64,000 nt of DNA from Klebsiella sp. BIGb0138 (GTDB taxonomy: Bacteria > Pseudomonadota > Gammaproteobacteria > Enterobacterales > Enterobacteriaceae). Under the pieces are notes generated by a model, which searched no databases, was not told where the DNA came from, and saw only the letters and a list, made by a program, of their open reading frames with translations. Position numbers and translations under genes: made by a program. This document shows positions 21,222 through 31,016 of this stretch, piece by piece (the first letter of the stretch is position 1; the number at the start of each line of letters is the position of its first letter). The DNA lies in contig NZ_SMCV01000008.1 of assembly GCF_004342285.1 (NCBI RefSeq), forward strand, positions 62,001 through 126,000. The letters are read 5' to 3'.

Positions 21222-22235
21222 TCAGGCGAAGGGGCCTGCGGCTATCGAGTCACGTTCAATCAGCTCGCCGGGGAAGGTTTGCTGGTATTTTAGATCGCCG
21301 CCGTCGAGCATAAAGATCAGCCGGTTAATGCTCTCTTTGATCATTTCCGTCACCGGTATTTTGACGCTGGAGAGCGCCGGGACCATATAGGGCGCCAGCA
21401 CGATATCATCGAAGCCAATCACCGACACCTGCTCCGGCACCTTCACGCCGTGCTGATGCAGCTGCTTCATCGCGCCAATCGCCATGTCGTCGTTGCTCGC
21501 CACCAGCGCGCTGAAGCGGGCGTTACGCTGACGCAGGGTTTCAACCCCGGCGGCGCCGGTTTCCGGCGTCCATTTCCCTTCAACAATCAGCTCGTTATTG
21601 AGCGTAATCCCGTGCTGCGTCAGCGCATCTTTGTAGCCGGAGAGACGCTCAATGCCGGTGGGAGAATCCAGCGAGCCGGTAATAAACGCGATGTCGCGAT
21701 GACCGTGAGTAATGAGTTTCTCCACCGCCGCAAAGGCCGAGGCTTTTTGATCGGACCAGACGCAGTGGCTGGCGTTGCGCCGCAGGCGCCGGTTAAGCAC
21801 CATAATCGGCTGCGACTGATTCTCGACGATCGCGTCCATCTCATCGACGCTAAGAAAGCGCGGGTAGATGATAATCGCATCGCAGCGCAGATCGAGCAGG
21901 TACTGAATCGCCTCGCGCTCCTCCTGTGCGCTGTGCTTACCATCGGCCAGAATCAGCTGCCGCCCCTTGTCTTCGGTCATCCGCGCGACGTGAAACAGCA
22001 GCTCGCTAAAATAGACCCCGTGATAGAGGGTGTTCGTCACCACCAGTCCCAGGGTCTGGCTCTTTTTGGTGGCGAGGTTGCGGGCCAGCAGATTAGGCCG
22101 GTAGCCGCTTTCCGCCACCGCCTGGAACACGCGATCTTTCGTCTCCTGGCTGACATAGCCGTTGCCCGACAGCACCCGGGAAACGGTCGCCTTCGACACT
22201 CCCGCGCGTTTCGCCACCTCCAGCATCGTTGCCAT
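21222..22235 (-). CDS. ascG: LacI-family repressor of the asc operon
   Basis: A 337-residue LacI/GalR regulator with N-terminal helix-turn-helix (MLEVAKRAGVSKATVSRVLSG) and a periplasmic-binding-protein-like effector domain. It represses ascFB, used for salicin, arbutin and cellobiose. The start MATMLEV at 22235 matches E. coli AscG in length; the 14 additional codons upstream are not supported. It is divergent from ascF with an operator between. Confidence 0.94.
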   Translation of the reverse strand: MATMLEVAKRAGVSKATVSRVLSGNGYVSQETKDRVFQAVAESGYRPNLLARNLATKKSQTLGLVVTNTLYHGVYFSELLFHVARMTEDKGRQLILADGKHSAQEEREAIQYLLDLRCDAIIIYPRFLSVDEMDAIVENQSQPIMVLNRRLRRNASHCVWSDQKASAFAAVEKLITHGHRDIAFITGSLDSPTGIERLSGYKDALTQHGITLNNELIVEGKWTPETGAAGVETLRQRNARFSALVASNDDMAIGAMKQLHQHGVKVPEQVSVIGFDDIVLAPYMVPALSSVKIPVTEMIKESINRLIFMLDGGDLKYQQTFPGELIERDSIAAGPFA

Positions 22236-22411
22236 GTTGTTCTTCCTGTTACTCAAGATGTTCGCAGTGTACTGCACGCCTCGCCGTTTTACAGCTTTCC
22301 GATGCGCGCCCCGTGGTTTCTTCTCCGGGCGACAAAGCGATCAAAATCACAAATTTGAAAACTGATTTTTTTAGATCTTGTATGAATCAATGAAACTCAT
22401 CATGATTTTGT

Positions 22412-22424
22412 GGAACCGGTTTCC
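22412..22424. promoter_or_regulatory. AscG/GalR-type operator
   Basis: The palindrome GGAACCGGTTTCC matches the LacI/GalR-type operator TGAAACCGGTTTCA described for AscG. It lies between divergent ascG and ascF, 76 bp before ascF. The remaining 265-bp interval is AT-rich and probably holds CRP and promoter elements that I could not place. Confidence 0.7.
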
Positions 22425-22500
22425 TACGTATGTACCCTGACACGCCGTTTTACGGTGCGATAACAAGCCAGTACCCTATTGATTAAACAGGATAAAACCG

Positions 22501-23943
22501 ATGTCTAAAAATTATGCCGCCCTGGCAAAACAAATTCTGACGGCGATAGGCGGGGTTGATAACGTCACGGCGGTCACCCACTGCATGACCCGTCTGCGCT
22601 TTGTGGTCAAAGATCATGCGCAGGTGGATAGCGCCACGCTGAAAAGCCTGAAAGGCGTGCTTGGCGTGGTACGTAACGATAACCAGTGCCAGGTGATCAT
22701 CGGCAACACGGTATCGCAGGCGTTCAGCGAAGTGGTCAGCCTGCTGCCGGGGGACATGCGCCCGGAGGAACCGCAGGGCAAACCGCCGCTGACCTTAAGA
22801 CGCATCGGCGCCGGGATCCTCGACGCGCTGATCGGCACCATGTCACCGCTGATCCCGGCCATTATCGGCGGATCGATGGTCAAACTGCTGGCGATGATCC
22901 TCGAGATGACCGGGGTGCTGCCTAAGGGCTCCCCCACTCTCACCATCCTGACCGTTATCGGCGACGGAGCCTTTTTCTTCCTGCCGCTGATGGTCGCCGC
23001 CTCCGCGGCGGTGAAGTTCAAAACTAATATGTCGCTGGCGATCGCGATTGCCGGGGTGCTGGTGCACCCGAGCTTTATCGAGCTGATGGCGAAAGCCGCC
23101 GAGGGCGAGCACGTCGAATTCGCCTTTATCCCGGTGACGGCGGTAAAATACACCTACACCGTTATTCCGGCGCTGGTGATGACCTGGTGCCTCTCCTGGA
23201 TCGAACGTTGGGTCGATCGCATCACGCCGGCGGTCACCAAAAACTTCCTCAAACCGATGCTGATCGTGCTGATCGCCGCGCCGCTGGCCATCCTGTTGAT
23301 TGGCCCGCTCGGGATCTGGATCGGCAGCGCCATCTCCGCGCTGGTATATACCATTCATAGCTATCTCGGCTGGCTGTCGGTGGCGATTATGGGCGCCCTG
23401 TGGCCGCTGCTGGTGATGACCGGGATGCACCGCGTCTTTACTCCGACGATTATTCAGACCATTGCCGAAACCGGTAAAGAAGGGATGGTTATGCCGTCGG
23501 AAATCGGCGCCAACCTGTCGCTGGGCGGCTCATCGCTGGCGGTGGCATGGAAGACCAAAAACCCGGAACTGCGCCAGACGGCGCTGGCGGCGGCGGCCTC
23601 GGCCATTCTGGCCGGGATCTCCGAACCGGCGCTGTATGGCGTGGCGGTCAGACTGAAACGTCCGCTGATCGCCAGCCTGATTAGCGGCTTTATCAGCGGC
23701 GCGGTGGCCGGTATTGCCGGGCTTGCCAGCCATTCCATGGCGGCGCCGGGCCTGTTCACCAGCGTCCAGTTCTTCGATCCGGCCAATCCGATGACTATCG
23801 TCTGGGTCTTCGGCGTGATGGCGCTGGCGGTGGTGCTCTCCTTCGTGCTCACCCTGCTGCTCGGCTTTGAAGATATTCCGCTCGAAGAGGCCGCCGCCGA
23901 TGCCAGGCAGCGCCAGATCGCCACCGAAGCATCACCCGTCTGA
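22501..23943 (+). CDS. ascF: PTS beta-glucoside enzyme IIBC
   Basis: A 480-residue permease-phosphotransferase for arbutin, salicin and cellobiose. The N-terminal IIB domain has the phospho-acceptor Cys28 in THCMTRLRF; the rest is a ten-span IIC domain with LLVMTGMHRVFTPT and GISEPALYGVAVRLKRP. There is no fused IIA domain, so an unlinked IIA (Crr type) is expected to donate phosphate. It precedes ascB by 29 nt. Confidence 0.95.
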   Translation: MSKNYAALAKQILTAIGGVDNVTAVTHCMTRLRFVVKDHAQVDSATLKSLKGVLGVVRNDNQCQVIIGNTVSQAFSEVVSLLPGDMRPEEPQGKPPLTLRRIGAGILDALIGTMSPLIPAIIGGSMVKLLAMILEMTGVLPKGSPTLTILTVIGDGAFFFLPLMVAASAAVKFKTNMSLAIAIAGVLVHPSFIELMAKAAEGEHVEFAFIPVTAVKYTYTVIPALVMTWCLSWIERWVDRITPAVTKNFLKPMLIVLIAAPLAILLIGPLGIWIGSAISALVYTIHSYLGWLSVAIMGALWPLLVMTGMHRVFTPTIIQTIAETGKEGMVMPSEIGANLSLGGSSLAVAWKTKNPELRQTALAAAASAILAGISEPALYGVAVRLKRPLIASLISGFISGAVAGIAGLASHSMAAPGLFTSVQFFDPANPMTIVWVFGVMALAVVLSFVLTLLLGFEDIPLEEAAADARQRQIATEASPV

Positions 23944-23969
23944 ACACTATTGAATTGAAATTGAGGTAA

Positions 23970-25397
<1,428 letters not shown>

Positions 25398-25406
25398 GGG
25401 CACCAT

Positions 25407-25442
25407 CCCCGTAGCCCGGCTAAGCGTCAGCGCGGGCCGGGG
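25407..25442. repeat. REP-type palindromic element
   Basis: CCCCGTAGCCCGG...GCGGGCCGGGG forms an imperfect GC-rich hairpin right after ascB. The stop codon of the hycI remnant lies inside it. Confidence 0.5.
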
Positions 25443-25810
25443 AAACCCGTCTCCGCCGCCGCTTCCAGCGGCGCGAAGCCGCCCTGTTCCTGCCAGGCGC
25501 GCAACGCGCGGTAAACCTCTTCGACGGCCGCGTTAACCGGTTCGGTCAGCGGGTAATAAAAACACGATATCCGGCTGAATGCCTAAAAAAATCACCGCGC
25601 CCACGTCCTCTTTCAACTGATCGATCAGATAGTTAAGCGGCATATTGTGGGTAGTCAGCATAAACATCTCCGCAATATCGTCCGGGTCGATAAGGCGGAT
25701 TTCGCCGGGGGTTAAGTCCCATATCGGTGGCATCGACGATCGGCAGGCGCTCGGGACGCAGCTCGCGGATCGCCACGATATCGTTTTCCGGGGCGCTGCC
25801 GCCGTCAATC
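25427..25810 (-). pseudogene. hycI: hycI remnant (hydrogenase 3 maturation protease)
   Basis: The three minus-strand frames together give HycI from IDGGSAPENDIVAIREL through DLTPGEIRLIDPDDIAEMF, TTHNMPLNYLIDQLKED and FLGIQPDIV to a normal C terminus. One additional C in a run of five (near 25710) causes a +1 shift, and two missing bases after IQPDIV (near 25560) cause a second shift. About 36 N-terminal codons, with the start and first active-site region, are absent. The intact protease clips the C terminus of the hydrogenase 3 large subunit HycE. No other hyc gene follows. Confidence 0.88.
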
Positions 25811-25904
25811 CCCCCCTCCTTTCCCGGATGAAACGTTTGGGTATTAACAAGAATGAGCTAGTATAAATTCGCGAGTCACTCAATCAGCCACACAAGGAGA
25901 TATT

Positions 25905-26333
25905 ATGGCGGTATCAGCACGTAACCAACTGACCGGCACGGTCAGCGCCGTCGCCACCGGCGCGGTCAACGATGAAGTTGAACTGACGCTGACCGGCGGC
26001 GCGAAGCTGGTGGCGATCGTCACCCACAGCAGCAAGGAAGCGCTGGGTCTGGTCACCGGTAAAGAAGCCATCGCGCTGATTAAAGCGCCGTGGGTGACCC
26101 TCGCCACCGAGGATTGTGGCCTGAAGTTCTCCGCCCGCAACCAGTTTGCCGGCAGCGTCACCCGTGTCACCGAAGGTGCCGTCAATGCGACGGTCCATAT
26201 TCAGACCGACGCCGGTTTTGAGATTGTGGCCGTCGTCACCAATGAAAGCCAGGACGAGATGAAGCTGGCTCAGGGCAGCCGCGTGCTGGCGCTGATCAAA
26301 GCTTCCGCTATTCTGATTGCCACCCGCGCTTAA
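25905..26333 (+). CDS. molbindin-like protein with two TOBE (Mop) domains
   Basis: A 142-residue cytosolic protein made of two homologous halves (about residues 4-66 and 75-140), each beginning SARNQ and containing TGTVSAV or GSVTRVTEGAV and a closing ALIKA. This is the tandem Mop/TOBE architecture of molbindins, which bind molybdate or tungstate as oligomers. An AAGGAG site lies 8 nt upstream. It stands beside the hycI remnant, consistent with former service to the molybdenum enzyme of formate hydrogenlyase; that link is inference. Confidence 0.85.
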   Translation: MAVSARNQLTGTVSAVATGAVNDEVELTLTGGAKLVAIVTHSSKEALGLVTGKEAIALIKAPWVTLATEDCGLKFSARNQFAGSVTRVTEGAVNATVHIQTDAGFEIVAVVTNESQDEMKLAQGSRVLALIKASAILIATRA

Positions 26334-26344
26334 CGGCGCGATGC

Positions 26345-26404
26345 CTCGTCCGGGCGACGGAACCGCAGCGGTTCGCGTGGCCCGGATAAGGCGCTAACGC
26401 CGCC
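26345..26404. repeat. REP-type element
   Basis: The stretch GCCCGGATAAGGCGCTAACGCCGCC (partly at 26379-26404) is typical of enterobacterial REP sequences and pairs with the CGTCCGGGCGACGG arm upstream. It follows the molbindin gene and precedes the sit promoter. Confidence 0.65.
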
Positions 26405-26473
26405 ATTTTCACCCTGTCGTCCCTCTTTTCCCGGCCCCTGACTCACTTCCCGGCCTTATCATTCGCCCCCTAT

Positions 26474-26492
26474 CTAAATAATAATCATTTTC
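26474..26492 (+). promoter_or_regulatory. Fur box upstream of sitA
   Basis: CTAAATAATAATCATTTTC matches 14 of 19 positions of the Fur consensus GATAATGATAATCATTATC, 80 bp before sitA. Fur and MntR sites together are established for sitABCD in Salmonella. Confidence 0.65.
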
Positions 26493-26516
26493 ATTTATAA
26501 ATAGCCTATGCTATAT

Positions 26517-26536
26517 AACATAGCACTGGCTATAAC
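26517..26536 (+). promoter_or_regulatory. MntR-like operator upstream of sitA
   Basis: AACATAGCACTGGCTATAAC resembles the MntR palindrome AACATAGC-N4-GCTATGTT. It overlaps TATAAC, a possible -10 element, and would allow manganese-dependent repression. Confidence 0.65.
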
Positions 26537-26572
26537 AGATGATTAATTCACCATACCGATGCGAGGGATCCT

Positions 26573-27490
26573 ATGCTCCACCTGCCGGCTCTGAAACACC
26601 TGATTTTTACCGCTCTGCTGACGCTGCTGGCGATCGCCCCGGCGCAGGCCAACGAGAAATTTAAAGTGATCACCACCTTTACGGTGATTGCCGATATGGC
26701 GCAAAACGTCGCCGGCGAGGCGGCGCAGGTCAGCTCGATCACCAAACCCGGGGCCGAGATCCACGAATACCAGCCCACCCCGGGCGATATTAAGCGCGCC
26801 CAGGGGGCACAGCTGATCCTCACCAACGGCCTGAACCTTGAGCTATGGTTCGCCCGTTTTTATCAGCACCTGAACGGGGTGCCGGAAGTGGTGGTCAGCG
26901 CCGGCATTCAGCCGATGGGGATTAGCGAGGGGCCTTATAACGGTAAGCCTAATCCGCATGCGTGGATGTCGGCGGATAATGCCCTGATCTACGTCGACAA
27001 TATCCGCGATGCGCTGGTGAAGTACGATCCGGCGAACGCCGCTACCTATCGCCAGAACGCCGCGGCCTACCAGGAGAAAATCCGCCAGACCATGGCGCCG
27101 CTGAAGGCGGAACTGGCAAAACTGCCGGAAGAAAAACGCTGGCTGGTGACCAGCGAAGGCGCGTTCTCCTATCTGGCGCGTGATAATGGACTGAAAGAGC
27201 GCTATCTGTGGCCAATCAACGCCGATCAGCAGGGCACGCCGCAGCAGGTGCGCCAGACCATCGACACCATGAAGAAGGAGCATATCCCGACCATCTTCAG
27301 CGAAAGCACCATCTCTGATAAACCCGCGCGCCAGGTGGCGCGGGAAGCGGGCGCCCACTACGGCGGCGTTTTATATGTTGACTCGTTGAGCGCCGCCGAT
27401 GGCCCGGTGCCGACCTACCTGGATCTGCTGCGCGTCACCACGCAAACCATCGTCCAGGGGATCAACGACGGCCTGAGGAAACAGTCATGA
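26573..27490 (+). CDS. sitA: iron/manganese ABC transporter substrate-binding protein SitA
   Basis: A 305-residue periplasmic binding protein with a signal peptide ending at AQA-NEKFK (about residue 26). Metal ligands are expected in [20 protein letters not shown] and the C-terminal region with [10 protein letters not shown]. Members import Mn2+ and, less efficiently, Fe2+, supporting oxidative-stress resistance and survival in the host. It is the first gene of sitABCD, overlapping sitB by 4 nt, under the Fur- and MntR-like sites. Confidence 0.94.
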   Translation: MLHLPALKHLIFTALLTLLAIAPAQANEKFKVITTFTVIADMAQNVAGEAAQVSSITKPGAEIHEYQPTPGDIKRAQGAQLILTNGLNLELWFARFYQHLNGVPEVVVSAGIQPMGISEGPYNGKPNPHAWMSADNALIYVDNIRDALVKYDPANAATYRQNAAAYQEKIRQTMAPLKAELAKLPEEKRWLVTSEGAFSYLARDNGLKERYLWPINADQQGTPQQVRQTIDTMKKEHIPTIFSESTISDKPARQVAREAGAHYGGVLYVDSLSAADGPVPTYLDLLRVTTQTIVQGINDGLRKQS

Positions 27491-28308
27491 GCGCAGAGCT
27501 AGCGGGCCTGGCGGTCAACCAGGTCAGCGTCACCTATCGCAACGGCCACACGGCGCTGCGCGATGCGACCTTCAGCGTGCCGCGCGGTTCGATTGCCGCG
27601 CTGGTGGGGGTCAACGGGTCGGGTAAATCCACCCTGTTTAAAGCGCTGATGGGTTTCGTCCGCGTGGCCCGCGGTGAGATTGCCATACTCGGCCAGCCGG
27701 TTAATCGCGCGCTGCGCCAGAACCTGGTGGCCTATGTCCCGCAGTCCGAGGATGTCGACTGGTCTTTCCCGGTGCTGGTGGAAGACGTCGTCATGATGGG
27801 CCGCTACGGGCACATGGGCTGGCTGCGGCGGGCCAAAGCCGACGATCGGGAGATTGTCGACGCGGCGCTGGCCCGCGTGGGCATGAGCGACTACCGCCAC
27901 CGGCAAATCGGCGAACTGTCCGGCGGGCAGAAAAAACGGGTGTTTCTCGCTCGCGCCATCGCCCAGCAGGGCAAAGTGATTCTGCTGGACGAGCCGTTCA
28001 CCGGTGTAGACGTGCAGACCGAGGCGCGAATCATCGCCCTGTTGCGCGAGCTGCGCGATGAAGGCTGCACGATGCTGGTCTCAACCCATAATCTCGGGTC
28101 GGTGAGCGAGTTTTGCGACTACACGGTGATGGTCAAAGGCACCGTGCTGGCCAGCGGCCCTACGGAGAGCACCTTTACCGCCGAGAACCTCGAACTCGCC
28201 TTTAGCGGCGTATTGCGCCACGTGGTGCTCAACGGCGGAGAAGAGCGGATTATCACCGATGATGAGCGGCCGTTTATCAGCCGTCGGGCGGCAGGAGGCA
28301 AAAGATGA
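27487..28308 (+). CDS. sitB: iron/manganese ABC transporter ATP-binding protein SitB
   Basis: A 273-residue ABC ATPase with Walker [10 protein letters not shown], signature [14 protein letters not shown] and Walker [13 protein letters not shown]. The C-terminal extension after about residue 230 is typical of the SitB/YfeB subfamily. It overlaps sitA and sitC by 4 nt each, indicating coupled translation of the importer subunits. Confidence 0.94.
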   Translation: MSAELAGLAVNQVSVTYRNGHTALRDATFSVPRGSIAALVGVNGSGKSTLFKALMGFVRVARGEIAILGQPVNRALRQNLVAYVPQSEDVDWSFPVLVEDVVMMGRYGHMGWLRRAKADDREIVDAALARVGMSDYRHRQIGELSGGQKKRVFLARAIAQQGKVILLDEPFTGVDVQTEARIIALLRELRDEGCTMLVSTHNLGSVSEFCDYTVMVKGTVLASGPTESTFTAENLELAFSGVLRHVVLNGGEERIITDDERPFISRRAAGGKR

Positions 28309-29156
28309 GCTGGCTAATCGAGCCGTTCGGCTACCAGTATATGCTGAATGCGATGTGGGTCTCGGCGCTGGTGGGCGGCGTCTGCGCCTTTCTCTCCTGC
28401 TACCTGATGCTCAAAGGCTGGTCGCTGATTGGCGATGCCCTCTCCCACTCCATCGTTCCGGGAGTGGCGGGCGCCTATATGCTCGGCCTGCCCTTCGCCC
28501 TCGGGGCGTTTCTCTCCGGCGGGCTGGCGGCGGGCAGTATGCTGTTTCTCAATCAGCGCTCGAAGCTCAAAGAGGATGCCATTATCGGCCTGATTTTCTC
28601 GTCGTTCTTCGGCATCGGGCTGTTTATGGTCTCGCTCAACCCAACCTCGGTGAATATTCAGACCATTATCCTCGGTAATATTCTGGCTATTGCCCCGGAG
28701 GATATTATTCAGCTGGCGGCCATCGGGGTGATTTCCATGACTCTGCTGCTGCTGAAATGGAAAGATCTGATGGTGACCTTTTTCGATGAAAGTCATGCCC
28801 GCTCCATCGGTCTGAATACCGGCGCGCTCAAGCTGCTGTTCTTCACCCTGCTGGCGGCCTGTACCGTCGCGGCGCTGCAAACGGTGGGCGCCTTTCTGGT
28901 CATTTGCCTGGTGGTCACCCCCGGCGCGACGGCCTGGCTGTTGACCGACCGCTTCCCGCGTCTGCTGGCCATTGCGGTCGCCATCGGTAGCCTGACCAGC
29001 TTTTTCGGCGCCTGGCTCAGCTACTATCTCGACGGCGCGACCGGCGGCATTATCGTCGTGGCGCAGACCCTGCTGTTTTTAATCACCTTCGTTTTCGCGC
29101 CGAAGCATGGCCTGCTGGCCAGCCGCCGTCGCGCCAGGGAGGCCTCATGCTGCTGA
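28305..29156 (+). CDS. sitC: iron/manganese ABC transporter permease SitC
   Basis: A 283-residue ABC-3 family inner-membrane protein with about eight spans and the conserved [18 protein letters not shown] region. It forms a heterodimeric channel with the homologous SitD. The gene overlaps sitB by 4 nt and sitD by 10 nt. Confidence 0.94.
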   Translation: MSWLIEPFGYQYMLNAMWVSALVGGVCAFLSCYLMLKGWSLIGDALSHSIVPGVAGAYMLGLPFALGAFLSGGLAAGSMLFLNQRSKLKEDAIIGLIFSSFFGIGLFMVSLNPTSVNIQTIILGNILAIAPEDIIQLAAIGVISMTLLLLKWKDLMVTFFDESHARSIGLNTGALKLLFFTLLAACTVAALQTVGAFLVICLVVTPGATAWLLTDRFPRLLAIAVAIGSLTSFFGAWLSYYLDGATGGIIVVAQTLLFLITFVFAPKHGLLASRRRAREASCC

Positions 29157-29992
29157 ACTCGCTTCTTGAACCCTTCCAGTTTTCATTTATGGTCAACGCC
29201 CTGCTGGTGTCGGTTATCGTCGCCGTCCCCTGCGCGCTGCTGTCGGTGTTCCTGGTGTTGAAAGGCTGGGCGTTGATGGGCGATGCCATGAGTCACGCGG
29301 TGTTTCCCGGCGTGGTGGTGGCGTACATTATCGGTATTCCGTTCGCTATCGGCGCCTTTATCGCCGGGCTCTTCTGCGCCATCGCCACCGGTTATCTCGA
29401 CGATAACAGCCGCATTAAGCGCGATACGATTATGGGGATTGTCTTTTCCGGGATGTTTGGCGCCGGTCTGGTGCTGTATGTCGCCATTCAGTCTGAAGTC
29501 CATCTCGACCATATTCTGTTCGGCGATATGCTGGGGATTTCCGCCAGCGATATCGGGCAAACATCGGCGATAGCACTGCTTATTGCGGCGATTATTGGGC
29601 TGAAATGGCGCGACTTTCTGCTGCACGCCTTCGATCCGCATCAGGCGAAAGCCAGCGGATTGCGCTGCGGCGTACTGCACTATGGGCTGCTGTGCATGAT
29701 CGCCCTGACCATCGTGGCGACGCTAAAATCGGTAGGGATTATCCTGTCGATCTCGCTGCTGATTGCCCCCGGCGCCATTGCCCTGCTGCTTACCCGACGT
29801 TTCATCAGCGCGCTGCTGCTGGCGGTGGGAATCGCCGTCAGCTGTTCTTTTGCCGGCGTCTGGCTGTCGTTTTATCTCGACAGCGCCCCGGCGCCGACGA
29901 TTGTGGTGCTGTTTACCGTGCTGTTTGTCATCACCTTTATTGCGACGTCAATACGTGACCATAAGACGGAGGCGTATTCGGGCGGCCTGTAG
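29147..29992 (+). CDS. sitD: iron/manganese ABC transporter permease SitD
   Basis: A 281-residue ABC-3 permease paralogous to SitC, with LMGDAMSHAVFPGVVVAY as the matching motif. The start lies 10 nt inside sitC. It is the last gene of the sit operon and is followed by a REP-type element. Confidence 0.94.
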   Translation: MLLNSLLEPFQFSFMVNALLVSVIVAVPCALLSVFLVLKGWALMGDAMSHAVFPGVVVAYIIGIPFAIGAFIAGLFCAIATGYLDDNSRIKRDTIMGIVFSGMFGAGLVLYVAIQSEVHLDHILFGDMLGISASDIGQTSAIALLIAAIIGLKWRDFLLHAFDPHQAKASGLRCGVLHYGLLCMIALTIVATLKSVGIILSISLLIAPGAIALLLTRRFISALLLAVGIAVSCSFAGVWLSFYLDSAPAPTIVVLFTVLFVITFIATSIRDHKTEAYSGGL

Positions 29993-30060
29993 GCCGGGTA
30001 AACGCGATGGTAGCCCGGCCAAGCGCAGCGTCGGGTGACGAAGCGCAGAGTTCGCTCCCG
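29990..30060. repeat. REP-type element after sitD
   Basis: GTAGGCCGGGTAAACGCGATGG and GTAGCCCGGCCAAGCGCAGC are two related copies of the enterobacterial intergenic palindrome, between the convergent sitD and ygbA genes. They may stop transcription from both sides. Confidence 0.55.
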
Positions 30061-30066
30061 CAGCGG

Positions 30067-30411
30067 CTACTTTTTCGGCCGGTATTTCTCCGGGAGTTCG
30101 GGAACCGGGCGTTTATCATCCAGCAGATGGCGCAAGGTGAGTATCGGGTGACGCCAGAGCATCCGCGGCCCCGCCCAGCGCATGATCTGCTTCATCTCTT
30201 CGCGTTTCGCCGGCTGGTAGCAGTGCACCGGGCACTGCTTACAGGCCGGTTTCTCTTCGCCAAAAATACATTTATCCAGTCGCTTATCAGCGTAGGCGTT
30301 GAGTGCCAGATAGTGCTCCACATCGGCCTGCGCCTGCGGGCAGCGCCGCTGATAGAGCGCGATCATGCGGCGAATAGTCTTTTTTTCACGATCGATACGT
30401 TTCCCCGCCAT
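30067..30411 (-). CDS. ygbA: YgbA family protein (nitrous-oxide-stimulated promoter family)
   Basis: A 114-residue cysteine-rich protein similar to E. coli YgbA. The central CIFGEEKPACKQCPVHC has four cysteines suited to metal or iron-sulfur binding, and the C terminus ends ELPEKYRPKK. In E. coli the gene is repressed by NsrR and induced by NO, and is reported to aid recovery from nitrosative stress. It lies between fhlA and mutS in E. coli; here fhlA is gone and sitD is the neighbour. Confidence 0.88.
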   Translation of the reverse strand: MAGKRIDREKKTIRRMIALYQRRCPQAQADVEHYLALNAYADKRLDKCIFGEEKPACKQCPVHCYQPAKREEMKQIMRWAGPRMLWRHPILTLRHLLDDKRPVPELPEKYRPKK

Positions 30412-30429
30412 GGCCCTTCCCCACCATTA

Positions 30430-30437
30430 AAGATGCA
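30430..30437 (-). promoter_or_regulatory. NsrR half-site upstream of ygbA
   Basis: AAGATGCA matches one arm of the NsrR consensus AAGATGCATTT. The other arm is only poorly kept. It lies about 20 bp upstream of ygbA, a gene known to be NsrR-controlled in E. coli. Confidence 0.4.
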
Positions 30438-30486
30438 GAAATAATACACCTTTAAAGGGCGTGACGCAGCCGTTTTTCCCGGCGGC

Positions 30487-30777
30487 TTATATCGGGTCAG
30501 CCGGCTTATCCACGTGGCCCAGCGATTTTTCCGGGAAGCAGACATCGCGCACCCGGCGCTTCAGCTCGGCGGCATCCGGGAAACCGTTATCCTGTTTGCG
30601 CTCCCAGACGGTCACCTCCCCTACGGTAATGGTGAAGATCCCCCCGGTGCCGGGGACCAGCGTCACCGAGCCAATATCGGTACTGAAGGTGTGCAGCAGC
30701 TCCTGAGCCATCCAGCTGGCGCGCAGCATCCAGTTACATTGTGAGCAGTAGGTGATGGTAATGGCTTGCTTACTCAT
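30487..30777 (-). CDS. SelT/SelW/SelH (Rdx) family protein
   Basis: A 96-residue thioredoxin-fold protein starting MSKQAITITYCSQCNW. The redox motif is Cys11-x2-Cys14 in place of the Cys-x2-Sec of selenoproteins. Later stretches VTLVPGTGGIFTITV and LKRRVRDVCFP fit the Rdx family. The bacterial role is unknown; a thiol-redox function is inferred from the motif. It is divergent from hmuR, with about 230 bp between the genes. Confidence 0.85.
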   Translation of the reverse strand: MSKQAITITYCSQCNWMLRASWMAQELLHTFSTDIGSVTLVPGTGGIFTITVGEVTVWERKQDNGFPDAAELKRRVRDVCFPEKSLGHVDKPADPI

Positions 30778-30886
30778 AGTGCTTCCCCATGGTTCTTACC
30801 CCGATTATCAGGATCGTTAATTTTTAAGCCGAATTGTAATCAAATTTATGAATAAAAAATGGAGATTTGATGATTTTGTTGCAAAT

Positions 30887-30905
30887 AGAAATGGTTATCA
30901 TTAGT
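30887..30905 (+). promoter_or_regulatory. Fur-like box upstream of hmuR
   Basis: AGAAATGGTTATCATTAGT contains the ATCATTA core and keeps about 12 of 19 consensus Fur positions, 112 bp before hmuR. Iron-repressed haem uptake is expected for this family. Confidence 0.5.
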
Positions 30906-31016
30906 ATTCGCAAAAAAAAGGAATGAGTCCATCCACGAAGGGAAATAACGGGGTGAATCGACAACTCTGGAAGTAACGCGTGAGCCGATACTAATAATGA
31001 TCAAGGCGTGGCTACT

